64,000 bases of DNA, taken from Verticillium longisporum (taxonomy: Eukaryota; Ascomycota; Sordariomycetes; Glomerellales; Plectosphaerellaceae). Under the pieces are notes generated by a model. That model was given only the letters and a program-made list of their open reading frames with translations, ran no database searches and was not told where the DNA came from. Each line of letters opens with the position of its first letter. Position 1 is the stretch's first letter. Positions 1 to 10,704 of this stretch are shown here, one piece after another. The DNA lies in NCBI GenBank assembly GCA_019188255.1, contig JAETXT010000012.1, positions 1,426,001 through 1,490,000 on the forward strand, in the 5' to 3' direction. A program made the translations under genes and the position numbers.

Positions 1-1827
1 CAGCCAGCTGTCTGCCAGTCTGGCTTGTGCTGAACTTGGGGAGCACAGGCCGATGATGCGATCGATCACATCCACCGATGATGTCGAAGGGAGATGGGAG
101 GGGCAGCTGGCGGCGCTTGGTATGGTATGTCGACCGTTGCTGGGTTGTTGATTGTAGCCCCTTCCCACATCGCCTTGCCCGCTCGGAATGTTGGTGTCGT
201 ATCTACAGGCACTTGCCCTCATCAGTTAGGAGGGGCCCTTGGCAGCGCCCGCCCTCTGGGCTGTGTTTCCAATCGATGCTATTCTCAAGCGGAGATTTTG
301 TAAAGCTTTACTGATGACGAGTCCTCGGGATTTGTGTTGAAGGGCAAATCGGGAGACATGTCAGCTGCGATACGGATACGAAACGGCACGGACAGGCCAC
401 GCCCTGGTTGCTTTTTGCTGGTCGCTCGTGTTTGACCCCGTCTTGTCACCCTGATGTGGTCCACGTGCGAACACCATCTCGGTGCCGTTGCCGGTGCCAG
501 TACTGCCAGAAGGGAGATACCCCATCGTACAAAGGACCCTTGGATTGGGGTTGAGAACGAGTCGCCGGGACTAGAATAGATGTTCTCTCCGCTCACGTCT
601 GTGGCGCATTCTGGGCCGCGTGAATTCCCGTCCACGAAAGCAGATGTTATTTTTGCCGGCCGGGCGACAAGATGAGACCAGCGAGCGACAGACACCCAGG
701 AACAGGTAACGGATTAGCAATCGAGGGGGGTAGGAATGCAGCATGCAGCGGTTTGCGCTTGGTCGACGGGGAGATTTTCGGGGGCTTTTCAGGCGAAGCA
801 AGTCGCCAGAGTGGTGGTGATCCAAGTGATCTTCCGCAGGGGTCGAGTGGGCGTACCCCCTCACGCCCAATGGCGCTGCCAAGGGTGCGACAAGCCACTG
901 CCGCATGCGCTGGTGCTGATGGTGTTGATGTTGCCGACTGCCTGGTTGCCTGTCTGTCCGTCCTGATCTGATTGATGCCTTGGGACCGAGATTGGTCGAG
1001 CGAGTCCGCGAGATGTAGCGAAGGGTGGGTGAAAAAGGGGTGAGTGTGTGTGAGGCTTGGTTTTGCTCGCCCTTTTGGCTACGAAACTCAGTTCAACAGC
1101 AAATTGCCCGGCTGGCAAACCACTAGAAGCAGGGGTGGTCTGGTATGCTAGGCAGGTGCAACTCCATTGCATCTTTCACTGCCGGATCTGACTTGATCTT
1201 GATTTGGGAGAGGTTGAGCAGGAACCCCCGGATTGATCACGTGCCCTGGCATTTCATATTCCGGCCCATGTACGGCAGGTCGCAGGGCTTTCTTGGTCAA
1301 AACTCATTTGGATTCGAAATTTAGATTTTACCATCTAAGATACCACCTTAGGGACATCATACGGTCCTGCCCCAGGTGTTCTAATGATGTGGTATCACCC
1401 TGACCCGGGTCCTGTCACGGCCATAGTAAGGCTGTGGCCACTGTAGCCACCGCGGCCACAGCAGCCATGCGGCCGTGGAAGTCAGTTGATCAGCATAGCC
1501 ATAGCGACCATGGCGGCCATTGTCTTAGAGGGGGGCAGAAGGGAGAAAGAAGCGTACAAGCCCGATAGAGACCTCATTCGACTCCATTGGCAGAGCGCCT
1601 CCAAGACGCCAAACTTTTGTGAAGGGAGAGAAGGGGCACAAAGTACAAGATGTTTGCTTGCTTAGAGTCTCTCCATGAACCTGCCTACACACCCTCGTTT
1701 TGCTGCATTCTCCCTTCTCTGCTCGGATATCGACAAGCCCTGACGCTCGCAGTCGATCTCCATGCTCCTGGTCAACGCCCTCGCAGGAGATATATCAACC
1801 CCGACAAGACAGCAAGGTATGGCTTGC
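1..1827. other. Gene-free left end
   Basis: No open frame here reads like a protein; the short frames overlap on both strands with unrelated, low-information translations. Around 1418-1520 there is a GC-rich patch in which GGCC, GCCAC and GCCAT words recur in both orientations, possibly foldable but of unknown role. The right edge is the 3' flank of the neighbouring MFS gene. Confidence 0.5.
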
Positions 1828-3200
1828 CTACCGTACACGAACAGGCCAGCCTGCGATGCCCAGGGAAGATAGCAGCATCATGGATCCAAGGTACAGAATG
1901 AGCGGCTCAAACTTGTTCAGTCCATAACCGGCTTCGACAGGCCCACTCATCAACGGCGCGCTGATCGGGCCCGTCAGGATATTGCCGATGCCCTTTCCAA
2001 AAGCCATCATGCTGTAGACAGGTCCTGGGTCATCCGACATGATTGATCCAAACTTTGGCCACAGGATGACAAAGCTGCCTGCAAACCAGCCATACACCAA
2101 GGCGAAGGCGAGTAGTGCTCCAAGGTTGGCGGCAAATCCCCAGATGAGGAAGCTCGCCAGCGCCGAGACGAAGGTGGATACGAAGACAAGACCGAGGACG
2201 TTGTGGACTCGGTCCGAGAGGTAGCCCATGGCGACTTGTCCGAATGTAGTTGCAAGGTTATGGGCCGACAGGATCAGCGCACCCATTGTTCCTGAGAGTC
2301 CGATGCTAGAAGCGTAGGTCGGCAAGTACAAGCCTGGGATATAGTAACCCAGGCCCTGGACGACGTTGGAGAAGGCAAAGACGTAGAACAACGGCTGCTT
2401 GAAGAAGCTGACATCGATACCACGTAGAGCACCATGATGCGAGACCGGCAGGCGCCCCTTGAGCACTGGGAGCACTGGGAGCACGGCGATGAACAGTCCC
2501 ACGGCCACGGCCCGCAACGTGGTTTGGTAGCCGTATTTGGCCAGAAGGACTTGGAGGAGGAACGGGAAGCCGACGCCGCTGAAGCCGCCACCAGCGAACA
2601 TGACACCGTATGCCAGGCCTCTCCTTGTGATGAACCATTCGTTGAGCATGCGCAAGACGGGGAAGTAGAGAAGAGTAAAGCCCAGTCCGTACAACACGCC
2701 CTGGGTGGCGATGAGACCCGAAACGGAGGTAGCGAAGGAGGCGCCAACGAGCGATGCAATGCAACAGAGAAAGCCACAAATGATCATGTGTCTCTGCCAC
2801 TGCTGGAAGCGCTTGACGAGAGGTGTCACGAGGGGTGCCCCCAAAAGTATATGCTAGTCGCCAAGGTACCGACGACGGCGATCTTGTCATGTTCATCCTC
2901 AAAGTTTGGGTGTTTGGCATAATACTCCTGGAACACACCATATGAGAGTGGGAAGCCTGCGGACAAGCAGATGGATTAGCCAAACAGAAAAACATGGGAG
3001 GAGGCGGCTCTAGCAAATTGAGCCAGGGGGAACGCACCCCAGAGCAAAGCCTCAATCACGAAGGCTCCAAAGAGGAATTTCAAGGCCGGCGCTCCTCTGT
3101 CGGAAGATGGGAGTGTCGGAACGAGAGATTCGGCTTCCTCAACATCGGCTCCAGCCGAGGCCTCCCTCGGACTGTGGAAGGTCTGAAGTTCTGTCGCCAT
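1828..3200 (-). CDS. MFS transporter, monocarboxylate-permease type (one frameshift)
   Basis: Plasma-membrane carrier of the major facilitator superfamily that resembles fungal monocarboxylate transporter-like proteins; the substrate is unknown. Exon 1 runs 3200-3038 and starts with MATELQTF, giving a cytosolic N-terminus and the start of the first membrane helix. A clean GTGCGT...CCGCAG intron (3037-2957) joins it to GFPLSYGVFQEYY, a typical first-loop sequence of this family. The remainder to 1828 has about eleven more hydrophobic helices and ends with the usual basic tail (GIAGWPVRVR). The frame breaks near 2838-2842: a five-G run reads TACTTTTGGGGGCACC, and one more G would give the continuous peptide IYFWGAPLVTPLV. 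With that base the protein is about 450 residues, normal for the family. Family assignment is firm; whether the frameshift is real is not known. Confidence 0.8.
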
Positions 3201-3681
3201 TGGGTGGGTAGTTCCTGCGTACACACCAGACCAGGCGCAACGACCTTAGGCTGACTGAAAGCACAACAAATGCCGGTTCTTGCGAGAAAATAAGATTGCC
3301 CAGGTGAGGTAGAGGAGACTTCTACGAAGCCTCTTTATATCGCTGACCCCTCCGACCCCTCAATCGTGTGTTTGCATAGGGCGTGGAAAGGTATGATTCA
3401 TCCCCCTCCGGTCCTAGCGCCGGGCCCCCTTTCCGGTCCTTGGACCGGGCCGGTCTCGGTCGCGTGGGGTCATGGCTCGCCATCGGAGATCATGTTCACC
3501 ACGAGGCATGTGCATCTTATTCGTGGTGCGCGCGATTCGGTTTCTTGTCGCACGAATTGGCATTGCATCCATCGATTTTTATTCATTGTCCATCAGACTA
3601 TCACTTCAATGTCTCGTTCCACGGCCGCCAAAACTGGTTCTGCCAACCCTCCATGCATTTCACCTTCTCTGGTGGCCCGGC
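3201..3681. other. Intergenic, MFS promoter side
   Basis: This stretch separates the MFS start codon from the 3' end of the mannosyltransferase gene. It holds a GC-rich CCGG-containing segment at 3405-3470 and no credible coding frame. Confidence 0.4.
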
Positions 3682-5008
3682 CTACTCAATCTTGGCGTCC
3701 TCTTCCGTCTGGTGTCTGACGAAATCGGACGTGAAGCCCTTCAGCTTCTTCAGCTTCTCGGCCTTTTCGTCTGAATACTCCAGATTGACGGCTGGCACCA
3801 CGGCGATCTTGCCAAAGCCTCTGTGCCAGAGGTCCTTGCAGAACATTTGCGGCTCGCCTTGAGCACATTCCCCCTTGTGAACGTTGCGGAACCGCAGGCC
3901 GTCGAGGAGAGGCGCAGCTGTGAAGGCCGTGGCGCCGTTCCAGCAGGCAAACGCCTGGAAAGGAACATTAGAATCCAGGCGTGCCTTGGTCTGCGGGTGG
4001 TTCCAGAACAGGTTCCACGCGTAGTCCCAACTCCCGTTGGGGGGGATGTTGAAGAAAGAGTCCCCATTGATGCCGCGTGCGACCCAGACGTCGTAGAATG
4101 TGGGATCGCGGCCGACATATGTCCAGTCCATTGCGCAAGTCATGTCGGCGTCTAGTTGTCGTCGTTGAAGCGCCAGTTCGAGGAGGTCCTCAGCGCAGGC
4201 GGCCACGTCGTTGATGAAAAGGATCGTCGTGTTGACCGATGTACGATAGGTGTGGTTCAGCAGAGGTTCCAGCGCCAAGTTCCGCAGTTTGGCGAGCTTC
4301 AGGATCCTTGAGCCTGTCCCTGGATTGATGTCCGAGGACTGATAGTGGTAAGAGAAGCCGTCTTGTTGCAGGAAAGGTTTCAATGCCGCCAAAACGTCCG
4401 CCGTTCCGTCAGGAGAATGCCCTTCGACGATCGACAGGGCGCATCGGTCTGGTCCGAGGAAGCGCATTACCTCGACGATGCTACCCAGAAGTCGCGGCAG
4501 GAGGTCGCGGCAGTTGCGCAAGTCTAAAGCGAAGTAGTAATCGATGTGGTTGTCATTGACTTCGCTCTCGTTTCTCAAGACATTGTATCGCGTGCTATTC
4601 ACGCGGGGGCACCCCAGGCGCGGCAGAGCCGTTGACTCGGGGTCGAGAATGGAGTCTATGTAGGGTCGGATCTTCTCTGCTACAAGAATCGTTCCTGTGG
4701 CACTGTCAGATTGCATCTTCTCAAACAACTGATTAGCAAGGCCAAGTCCACGGACCGTTATTTACTCGGGCCGGTGGCAACGCTGTACTGCTCGGTACTG
4801 GGAGAGACGTGAACGTGGCATCACTGTCCGGTAGACTTGATGGCGTGATGCTTTCAGGCGGATTTTCCGGCTGCCAGTGACTCAGAAATGGAACATGGAG
4901 GCCAGAGATGAGCGTAAGGTGATCACTGCCGAGGTAAAGGCTTGCTGCCAACAACAAAAAGATCACCACTGGCACGATCAAGAGCAGGAACCGGCGGTCG
5001 CGGTGCAT
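3682..5008 (-). CDS. GT69 alpha-1,3-mannosyltransferase, CMT1-like (frame change near 4750)
   Basis: Golgi type II glycosyltransferase of the CMT1/CAP59 family, which transfers mannose to secreted glycans. The N-terminal part (5008 to about 4760) encodes MHRDRRF followed by a hydrophobic anchor (LLLIVPVVIFLLLAASLYLG) and a Pro/Ser-rich stem. The catalytic part (4728-3682) contains the family landmarks: DLRNC, SIVEGHSPDGTADVL, KLAKLRNLAL, FINDVAACAEDLLEL, and CAMDWTY before the C-terminal FRNVHKGECAQGEP block. The total of about 440 residues fits the family. The two parts lie in different frames. A possible GTAAAT...AATCAG intron would be only about 37 nt with no spaced branch site, so a one-base insertion (the GG near 4755) is more likely. 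The 5008 ATG is chosen because it supplies the membrane anchor this family needs. Confidence 0.8.
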
Positions 5009-5621
5009 GGCGACGAAGGGATTTGACGCCGGGGCATGACCGGAATGAGTGAAGAAAGGAAAGTAAGATCAAACAACGCGCTATGCTGCTATGTAGGAGA
5101 ACAAAAGCATGATGCGCCTGGAAATTCTGCATATTTTGACTTCATGGGCAGCCAGCCGTTGGGTGCTGGGTAGCCTAGGTAAGTTCAGGGGGCACAACTC
5201 ACAGGCTCGTCCGACTGAGCAGCCTGTCGAGGTTGCATCCGCACTGTGACAGGAGAATTAGCGCCAACGAACGCTGTGATGATCTCAGCAACAGCAGCAC
5301 CAGCATGACCCAGGTGTCGAGATCGTTCGACATACGATCAGAATTACCCTTCTTCGTCCAGATCGACGCATTTAAAAAGAAACAGTATGTGCAAAAGGGT
5401 TTCGCAGATGAATTTAGCCAATGAATCCATCCGTCAATGGCCGCTTTCCAGAGACTTCGTGAAAAGTTGTCCGAGGAAGTGTGTTTGATGGCGAGGTGCG
5501 GAACCCAACCTGGTGCAGCACAACCCTGGCGCTTGATTTACCGAATCTACGGAACACTTCTTATTTGGCCAATCCAGGTTCTGCGATAGACGCCGAAATG
5601 CTTGAACAGCCCACAAGCAGT
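5009..5621. other. Upstream region of the mannosyltransferase, left flank of the LTR-like element
   Basis: No coding sequence was recognised. Base composition falls toward A/T from here to about 9 kb compared with the genes on either side. Confidence 0.35.
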
Positions 5622-5731
5622 TGACGGAAGGGACTCCTGTGATGCAGTTAGTCAGCAGGCACTATAAAACGTAGCCCTGGGGGCACGTTGGCGACCAAAC
5701 TAAGCCAGATACAACAACACTTATCCACCTA
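5622..5731 (+). repeat. Left terminal direct repeat (LTR-like)
   Basis: Begins TGACGGAAGGG and ends TTATCCACCTA. It is the partner of 6096-6205, offset by exactly 474 bp, and contains a TATA-like CTATAAAA. The sequence just upstream (CAAGCAGT) differs from that upstream of the other copy, which fixes the 5' boundary. Confidence 0.7.
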
Positions 5732-6095
5732 ATCAACTGTTTTTGGTGACCACAGCAGGGCCTCGATAATCAACGCCAGTACCGACCTAGTTCCTGCATC
5801 TCCTAAAGTTACCGTTTCCGATTCAAGTCAAGCATCGAGCTCTACTATACCAAGCATGAAGAAAAGACGCTAAAAGCCACTCAACTTACCCACGGGTACT
5901 ATACTACCGTCCCGCCTACTCAAACGTACATTACCGACAATCACCCACGACTAAAGAGTACCCCGACCCGCTTATGCTACTATTAGTCCTTGCCTTAGTC
6001 GTGAAGAGATATATGATTCTCTGAGGAATGGAAGAGGATGGATGTCTAGACGTGGGAAGATATAGCCGAGGGCGTCCTCTTGTGAGGGGGTAATA

Positions 6096-6205
6096 TGACG
6101 GAAGGGACTCCTATGATGCAGTTAGTCAGCAGGCACTATAAAACGTAGCCCTGGGGGCACGTTGGCGACCAAACTAAGCCAGATACAACAACACTTATCC
6201 ACCTA
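6096..6205 (+). repeat. Right terminal direct repeat (LTR-like)
   Basis: Second copy of the 110 bp repeat, differing by a single TG to TA change. It is preceded by the purine tract GAGGGGGTAATA. Confidence 0.7.
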
Positions 6206-6390
6206 GTACTAACTGTTTTTGCGGTGTGCCAAGGATAGCGCTATTATCTCTTGCAGATTGAGTGCCAACGGTCAACAACATCAGGTGGCTGGTCAGGAAA
6301 ATACTGACTCTCACACATCGTCCCAACATCTGTCAGACTTATCTTGTGTAGCCTCCCAAAGCTCGTGGTCTCTCTCTATGTTGTCTAGAC

Positions 6391-6570
6391 ATGTCATCTA
6401 AGCTATCTGTGAAAGAACTCGTGAAGATGCTGTTGCGGCTTGGGCTCCCTAGATTGCATAGGACCCGTGATCTTGTGTCGATGGTTGCTATTACGGCTCA
6501 GTTGGTGATGGATGCCGAGTGGCGAGCCGAGGATATTACAAGGTACGTAGACCCAACGCCTTCTGCATGA
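6391..6570 (+). CDS. Short open frame, possible gene remnant
   Basis: A 59-codon frame starting MSSKLSVKELVKMLLRLG runs past an ACAAG|GTACGT sequence that is a perfect splice donor, so it may be the first exon of a lost or unrecognised gene. I do not recognise the peptide and no matching downstream exon is evident before the gene at 6706. It lies directly beside the LTR-like element. Confidence 0.15.
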   Translation: MSSKLSVKELVKMLLRLGLPRLHRTRDLVSMVAITAQLVMDAEWRAEDITRYVDPTPSA

Positions 6571-6705
6571 TGGGTGGGTATCAGATGTCCTCCTTTCGAA
6601 CAGGGACGTGGTCCAGCCCGCCTCCTTTTTGACGAGTGTTGTCTGCTGCGGAAAGTCTTAGATGGTTCTTGAACTTGTGGTCCATCCTCGAGCTATCGCC
6701 AGAAG

Positions 6706-7721
6706 ATGAACCGAGTTATGGATCGCGTCGTGTTTCTTTTCTTGTTTCTCAACTTACTTGCAAGATGCTCTGGCTTCAAGCCTCTTCACCAAACCAATGC
6801 CGTGACGGCCACCCCTTCTGAAAATTCGGGTTCTGTTGCGAACGCCACTCGTCTTTTGCAGAAGAGGGCAACCGTTACCGAACTCTCAACTTGCGGGTAC
6901 GACAAAGGAGATCCGGACCGACCGAGAACCGCAAATTCTGGATACAATTGTCGCATAGATATCCAAAATGGCCTTTGGGGATTCTGTCCGACAACGGTCT
7001 TGACGGCTAGCGACTGTGGGCTGGCCGGAAGTTGTTTCGATGATCACGACTGTTCCACGGGATGTGGCCTTACGGACCGAACCGATCTGACAACTTTCTC
7101 CTGGTACGTCTTGATCTTTGTATGAGGCTGCGAACACGTCGTATATTCGTATTCGATGGAGTAACCTGGTGGACTGATAGTTATATAGCATCAGGGACTT
7201 CTGCTCTACAGCCGTGCTCACAGTAGGCGTAGATCAAACCTACTCATACATTGCCTGCGGCGCTAAGTCTGGGACCGATCACTATTTCATCAGCCCGACT
7301 CCAACGGAAGATGCAACTTCGAGCACCGAGTCCTCTGTGACTACAAATGGAAGACTCCATCTCCACGCCATCCCAGACGACCGCGATTACAGATTCCGTC
7401 GAAAGACCTCTGACAGAGGCACAGAATTCCCGAAATACAGAACCTGCAACGTCAAGACGTAACACAGAAGCCTCCTCAGCGCCAGTTGAGGACTCTTCCT
7501 CGTCAAGTGACCCCAAGACACAACTAGGTCCAATCATTGGTGGTGTTCTAGGTGGTTTGGCTTTGATATGCGGCACTACTATCGCAGTTGTGTATTTACT
7601 GCGGAGGAAACGCAAGCAAAATTCGATCACTGAACAAGGCGTGCCCCCCACCCAAGGCAAATCGAGCTATCGGGCTCCAGAGTACGCCAAACCATATGTT
7701 GAGGGCGGCTGGGGTCCATAG
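6706..7721 (+). CDS. Cysteine-rich type I membrane protein (one frame change)
   Basis: Predicted cell-surface protein. It has an N-terminal signal peptide (VVFLFLFLNLLARCSG), a dibasic LQKR that could be a Kex2 site at about residue 54, a cysteine-rich ectodomain (STCGYDKG, GLWGFCPTTV, DCGLAGSCFDDHDCSTGCG), a Ser/Thr-rich stalk, one membrane helix (PIIGGVLGGLALICGTTIAVVYLL) and a basic stop-transfer RRKRK with a short tail ending VEGGWGP. A good GTACGT...TATAG intron spans 7104-7188 and restores the Cys in FSC-IRDFCSTAVL. A frame change is needed near 7340-7350 (AAATGGAAG), where one G fewer would join SVTTN to the DSISTPSQT stalk. This layout is common in ascomycete surface proteins of unknown role, some of them Mid2/WSC-like sensors; no specific function can be assigned. 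Confidence 0.65.
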
Positions 7722-9174
7722 GAGCTATAGTTAGGACGTGATGGTTGTAACAGGAGTATTGCGGAGCTGGCAAGTTGAAAACTTATAAAATGAATGATTC
7801 ACAGTACCTGCACCCAAGTATAGGAACCTGACCCTTGGGCTAAGGAGATCAAAGATGCAGCCACCACAATTCCAGGCTTGGGCGGCCCTCATATGTGCTC
7901 CTGTTAAATCTGAGAGGCTTGATAGTCCCCTCTTTGAACAAGTAGCTCAAGGATGCTGGCATTCTGCGACGTCCCGGGAAGCAACTTATGCATTGCACCC
8001 AACCCATGGCTGCCGACCAGGGGTTCCGTAGCCTCCAATTCCCTGGAAAGATCTGACGCCTACTAGTCTCCCCTGTTTCTCCAAATATCCGACCTGAATT
8101 TGAGAGGCCATGATTCGATCCTCATGGGACCCGAGCCCTCTCTCAAGCACGCGCACACACTACCATTGGACAAGCTTTGCAAATGCTTCGAGGCAGGGCC
8201 ATGTTGGGTAAATATTATTTTATCAAGAAGCAGGAAAAGTCCTGCCCAACGGGAATCCTTGAAGAAGTCCTTCGAAGTGATGTTACAGCTTCAATATTGA
8301 CAGGATCTGTCGAGATACAAGCCTCCACAAGAATGTTGATGCGGAGGGTGGGAGCAGCAATCAGATGCTTGGTTCAGAAGTCAAGCAGCTGACCTCTCGG
8401 AAGAGCAGCATATTTTAATGCAGCAACAAATCAATTGCCAAAGGCCATTTATATGGAAGCGTGGCAAGCATAAGCTGAAGTGGCTGCAAAGTTACAGCAA
8501 TTGAATCGAGTTTCCGTCGTGGAAGACGCTACCTTGGGAGTACTGTGTCAATAGTGCTATAATGCTTGAAATGGGTGGTTCTGGCTCCAATGATTCGATC
8601 ATTCCTTGCCGAGAGATTTGGGCAGAGAAGGGGCCATGAACGTAAAGGAATGCGTCACCATAAAGGAGATCGTTGGACTTGGGTGATGGAGCATGTGTTT
8701 AAGTGCTGGATCGTATTGAGCCAGGGGGAAGCAGACCCAAGTAGCTTTGGCTAGGAATGACATCAGCCTTCATCTTCGCGTACTATGGACGAAGTTGACA
8801 TTGTGCCTCTCAGTAGAAGCTTAATCCGAATTGGTTGGTGCGTTTGAGTGTAAGATGGAGGGGACATACCTAGGTACTGGTACTGCCACAAGAAGGTACC
8901 AAAGGTGAGGTAAGTTCTGAGCGTTCCGAGATTCCGCACGCTCGGCCGAGCCCAAAGCTGGACTGACCGCCTCGGCAGAGCCACCGGCAGAATTCAACAC
9001 AACTGCTCGTCTGCGCCAAATTAAGGTAGTCTGGGCATCACTACCCTGGTCGCATCTTACGATCGCATCTTTTGCGGCTTCATTTCGTTCGCTTCTTTTC
9101 TGCCCTGCCAATTCGCTCCCGCGCTCGCTATCCAACAAGGCTATATCTAGCACACACGTGCCCTCACCTGCACC
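7722..9174. other. Gene-free region before cytochrome b5 reductase
   Basis: Relatively A/T-rich with no convincing coding frame. A CCTAGGTACTGGTACTGCC motif occurs near 8869. The last 150 bases, rich in C/T, look like the promoter and 5' leader of the next gene. Confidence 0.4.
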
Positions 9175-10271
9175 ATGGCCGACGCACTGGGCTCGAAGAA
9201 GTTTGTCGACGGGGTTTACATCCCCGTCGTCCTGATGATCGTGGGCACCCTCATCGTCAAGCGCGAATGGACCCCCTATACCGTTCTCGTGGCGCTTGCT
9301 CTTGGCAGCTGGAAGTTCTTCAGCCTGAGTACGTTGGAACATCCATATCCGGCGTCATTTCTCGAGACCGCTGCTAACGCCTTGTGCAGAGATCAAGAAG
9401 GTTCTCAAGCCCGATGTCTACCAGGAGTTTGAGCTCAAGGAGAAGACCATCATTTCCCACAATGTCGCCATGTACGTTCTCGTGGCCCCTCTGACTGACA
9501 TGATCTTGTGCTGACCTACCAGCTACCGCTTCTCGCTCCCCTCTCCCACCTCGATCCTCGGCCTCCCCATCGGCCAGCACATCTCGATCGGCGAGGTCCT
9601 CGCGCAGCCCGACGGCACCTACAAGGAGATTGTCCGCTCCTACACTCCCATCTCGGGCGACCACCAGCCCGGCTACTTCGACCTTCTCATCAAGTCGTAC
9701 CCCACGGGCAACATCTCCAAGCACATGGCCTCCCTCAAGGTCGGCCAGCCCATCCGCGTCAAGGGCCCCAAGGGCGCCTTTGCCTACCCCCCCAACATGG
9801 TGCGCCCTTTCGGCATGATTGCGGGGGGCACCGGCATCACCCCCATGCCCCAGGTTGTCCCCGCCATAATCCGTGGCCGCGCTGCCGGTGACCCGACCCA
9901 GGTCGACCTCATCTTCGCCAACGTCACCCAGCAGGACATTCTTCTCAAGGAGGACCTCGACGCCCTTGCCAAGGAGGACAGCGGCTTCCGCGTCCACTAC
10001 GTGCTCGACAAGGCCCCCGAGGGCTGGAGCGGCGGTGTTGGCTACGTTACGGCCGATATGATCACCGTGAGTTGCGCTCGTGCCCCCGCTGCTGCGCGCT
10101 GTTTACACTAACATTCTACAGAAATGGCTTCCCGAGGCGGCTCCTGACGTCAAGCTTCTGCTGTGTGGTCCTCCTCCGATGATCAGCGGCCTCAAGAAGA
10201 CGGCCGTCACGCTCGGCTTCGAGAAGGCCCGCCCCGTCAGCAAGCTGGCCGACCAGGTCTTCGCCTTCTAA
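9175..10271 (+). CDS. CBR1: NADH-cytochrome b5 reductase
   Basis: FAD enzyme that passes electrons from NADH to cytochrome b5 for sterol and fatty-acid desaturation, and to the diphthamide pathway. It is anchored in the ER or outer mitochondrial membrane. Exons 9175-9328, 9390-9471, 9523-10066 and 10122-10271 join in frame to 309 residues, the usual size. An N-terminal anchor ([14 protein letters not shown]) precedes the FAD-binding RSYTPISGD, the flavin/phosphate GPKGAF loop, the NADH-binding [12 protein letters not shown] and the C-terminal LLLCGPPPM motif. All introns have GT-AG ends, and the start has a good context (CACCATGGCC). Nothing is unusual. Confidence 0.96.
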
Positions 10272-10704
10272 ACGTAGCGACAAGCGTTAAACGGAAAACT
10301 ATTCATAAACTACATACACGTTGGGAGGCCATATATAGACCGCATAGTTTTCAGCAAAAAACTACGCCATAATGCAATCGAGTTTCTTGTTCGCAAATTG
10401 CTTCCGTGACCTTGTATCCTCGGGATGTGCCCCTCGGCATCTCTGCCCCTCCTCCACGGCAATCAGTGCCCAAGCTCCTTAGGCGGCGGTGTAAAGTGTG
10501 GGAACTTTTTTTCTGGGGCCCAGTCAATGCACCGTGCGCCCAGACCGCACTCCAAAGGGGCTTATGTAATACATCAACTCTCCCGCAAGTGACGTACCCA
10601 TGCAGCGCGTCGAAGCGTAGCTCCTGCTAGAAAGATTTCGCGATTCGATATTCGAACAGCACCAACATCATCATCCCCCCTAACCCCCAATTAGACCGCC
10701 CAAA
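10272..10704. other. Intergenic between CBR1 and SPP2
   Basis: 3' flank of CBR1 and promoter of the Spp2 gene; no coding frame or repeat seen. Confidence 0.4.

Larger units (their letters stand above)
5622..6222 (+). mobile_element. Miniature LTR-retrotransposon-like element (TRIM-like)
   Basis: Two direct repeats of about 110 bp, one at 5622-5731 and one at 6096-6205, are identical except for one G/A difference (CCTGTGATG versus CCTATGATG). Both start with TGACGG and contain the TATA-like word CACTATAAAACG. Similarity continues with small indels through AACTGTTTTTG. The 364 bp between them has no long frame. Immediately before the second copy lies a purine-rich GTGAGGGGGTAATA that looks like a polypurine tract. 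This arrangement matches a non-autonomous LTR element. A clear target-site duplication and a primer-binding site could not be fixed, and the exact 3' end of the repeat is uncertain. Confidence 0.6.

Noticed and set aside
1418..1520. GGCC-rich patch as a structured RNA
   Set aside because: Short recurring words in both orientations but no clear long stem could be drawn by eye; left as composition only.
4733..4770. 37-nt intron in the mannosyltransferase
   Set aside because: Shorter than every other intron in the window and the only branch-like site is a few bases from the acceptor; a frame change is more economical.
9374..9997. 207-codon minus-strand frame
   Set aside because: Antisense to the well-supported cytochrome b5 reductase exon 3.
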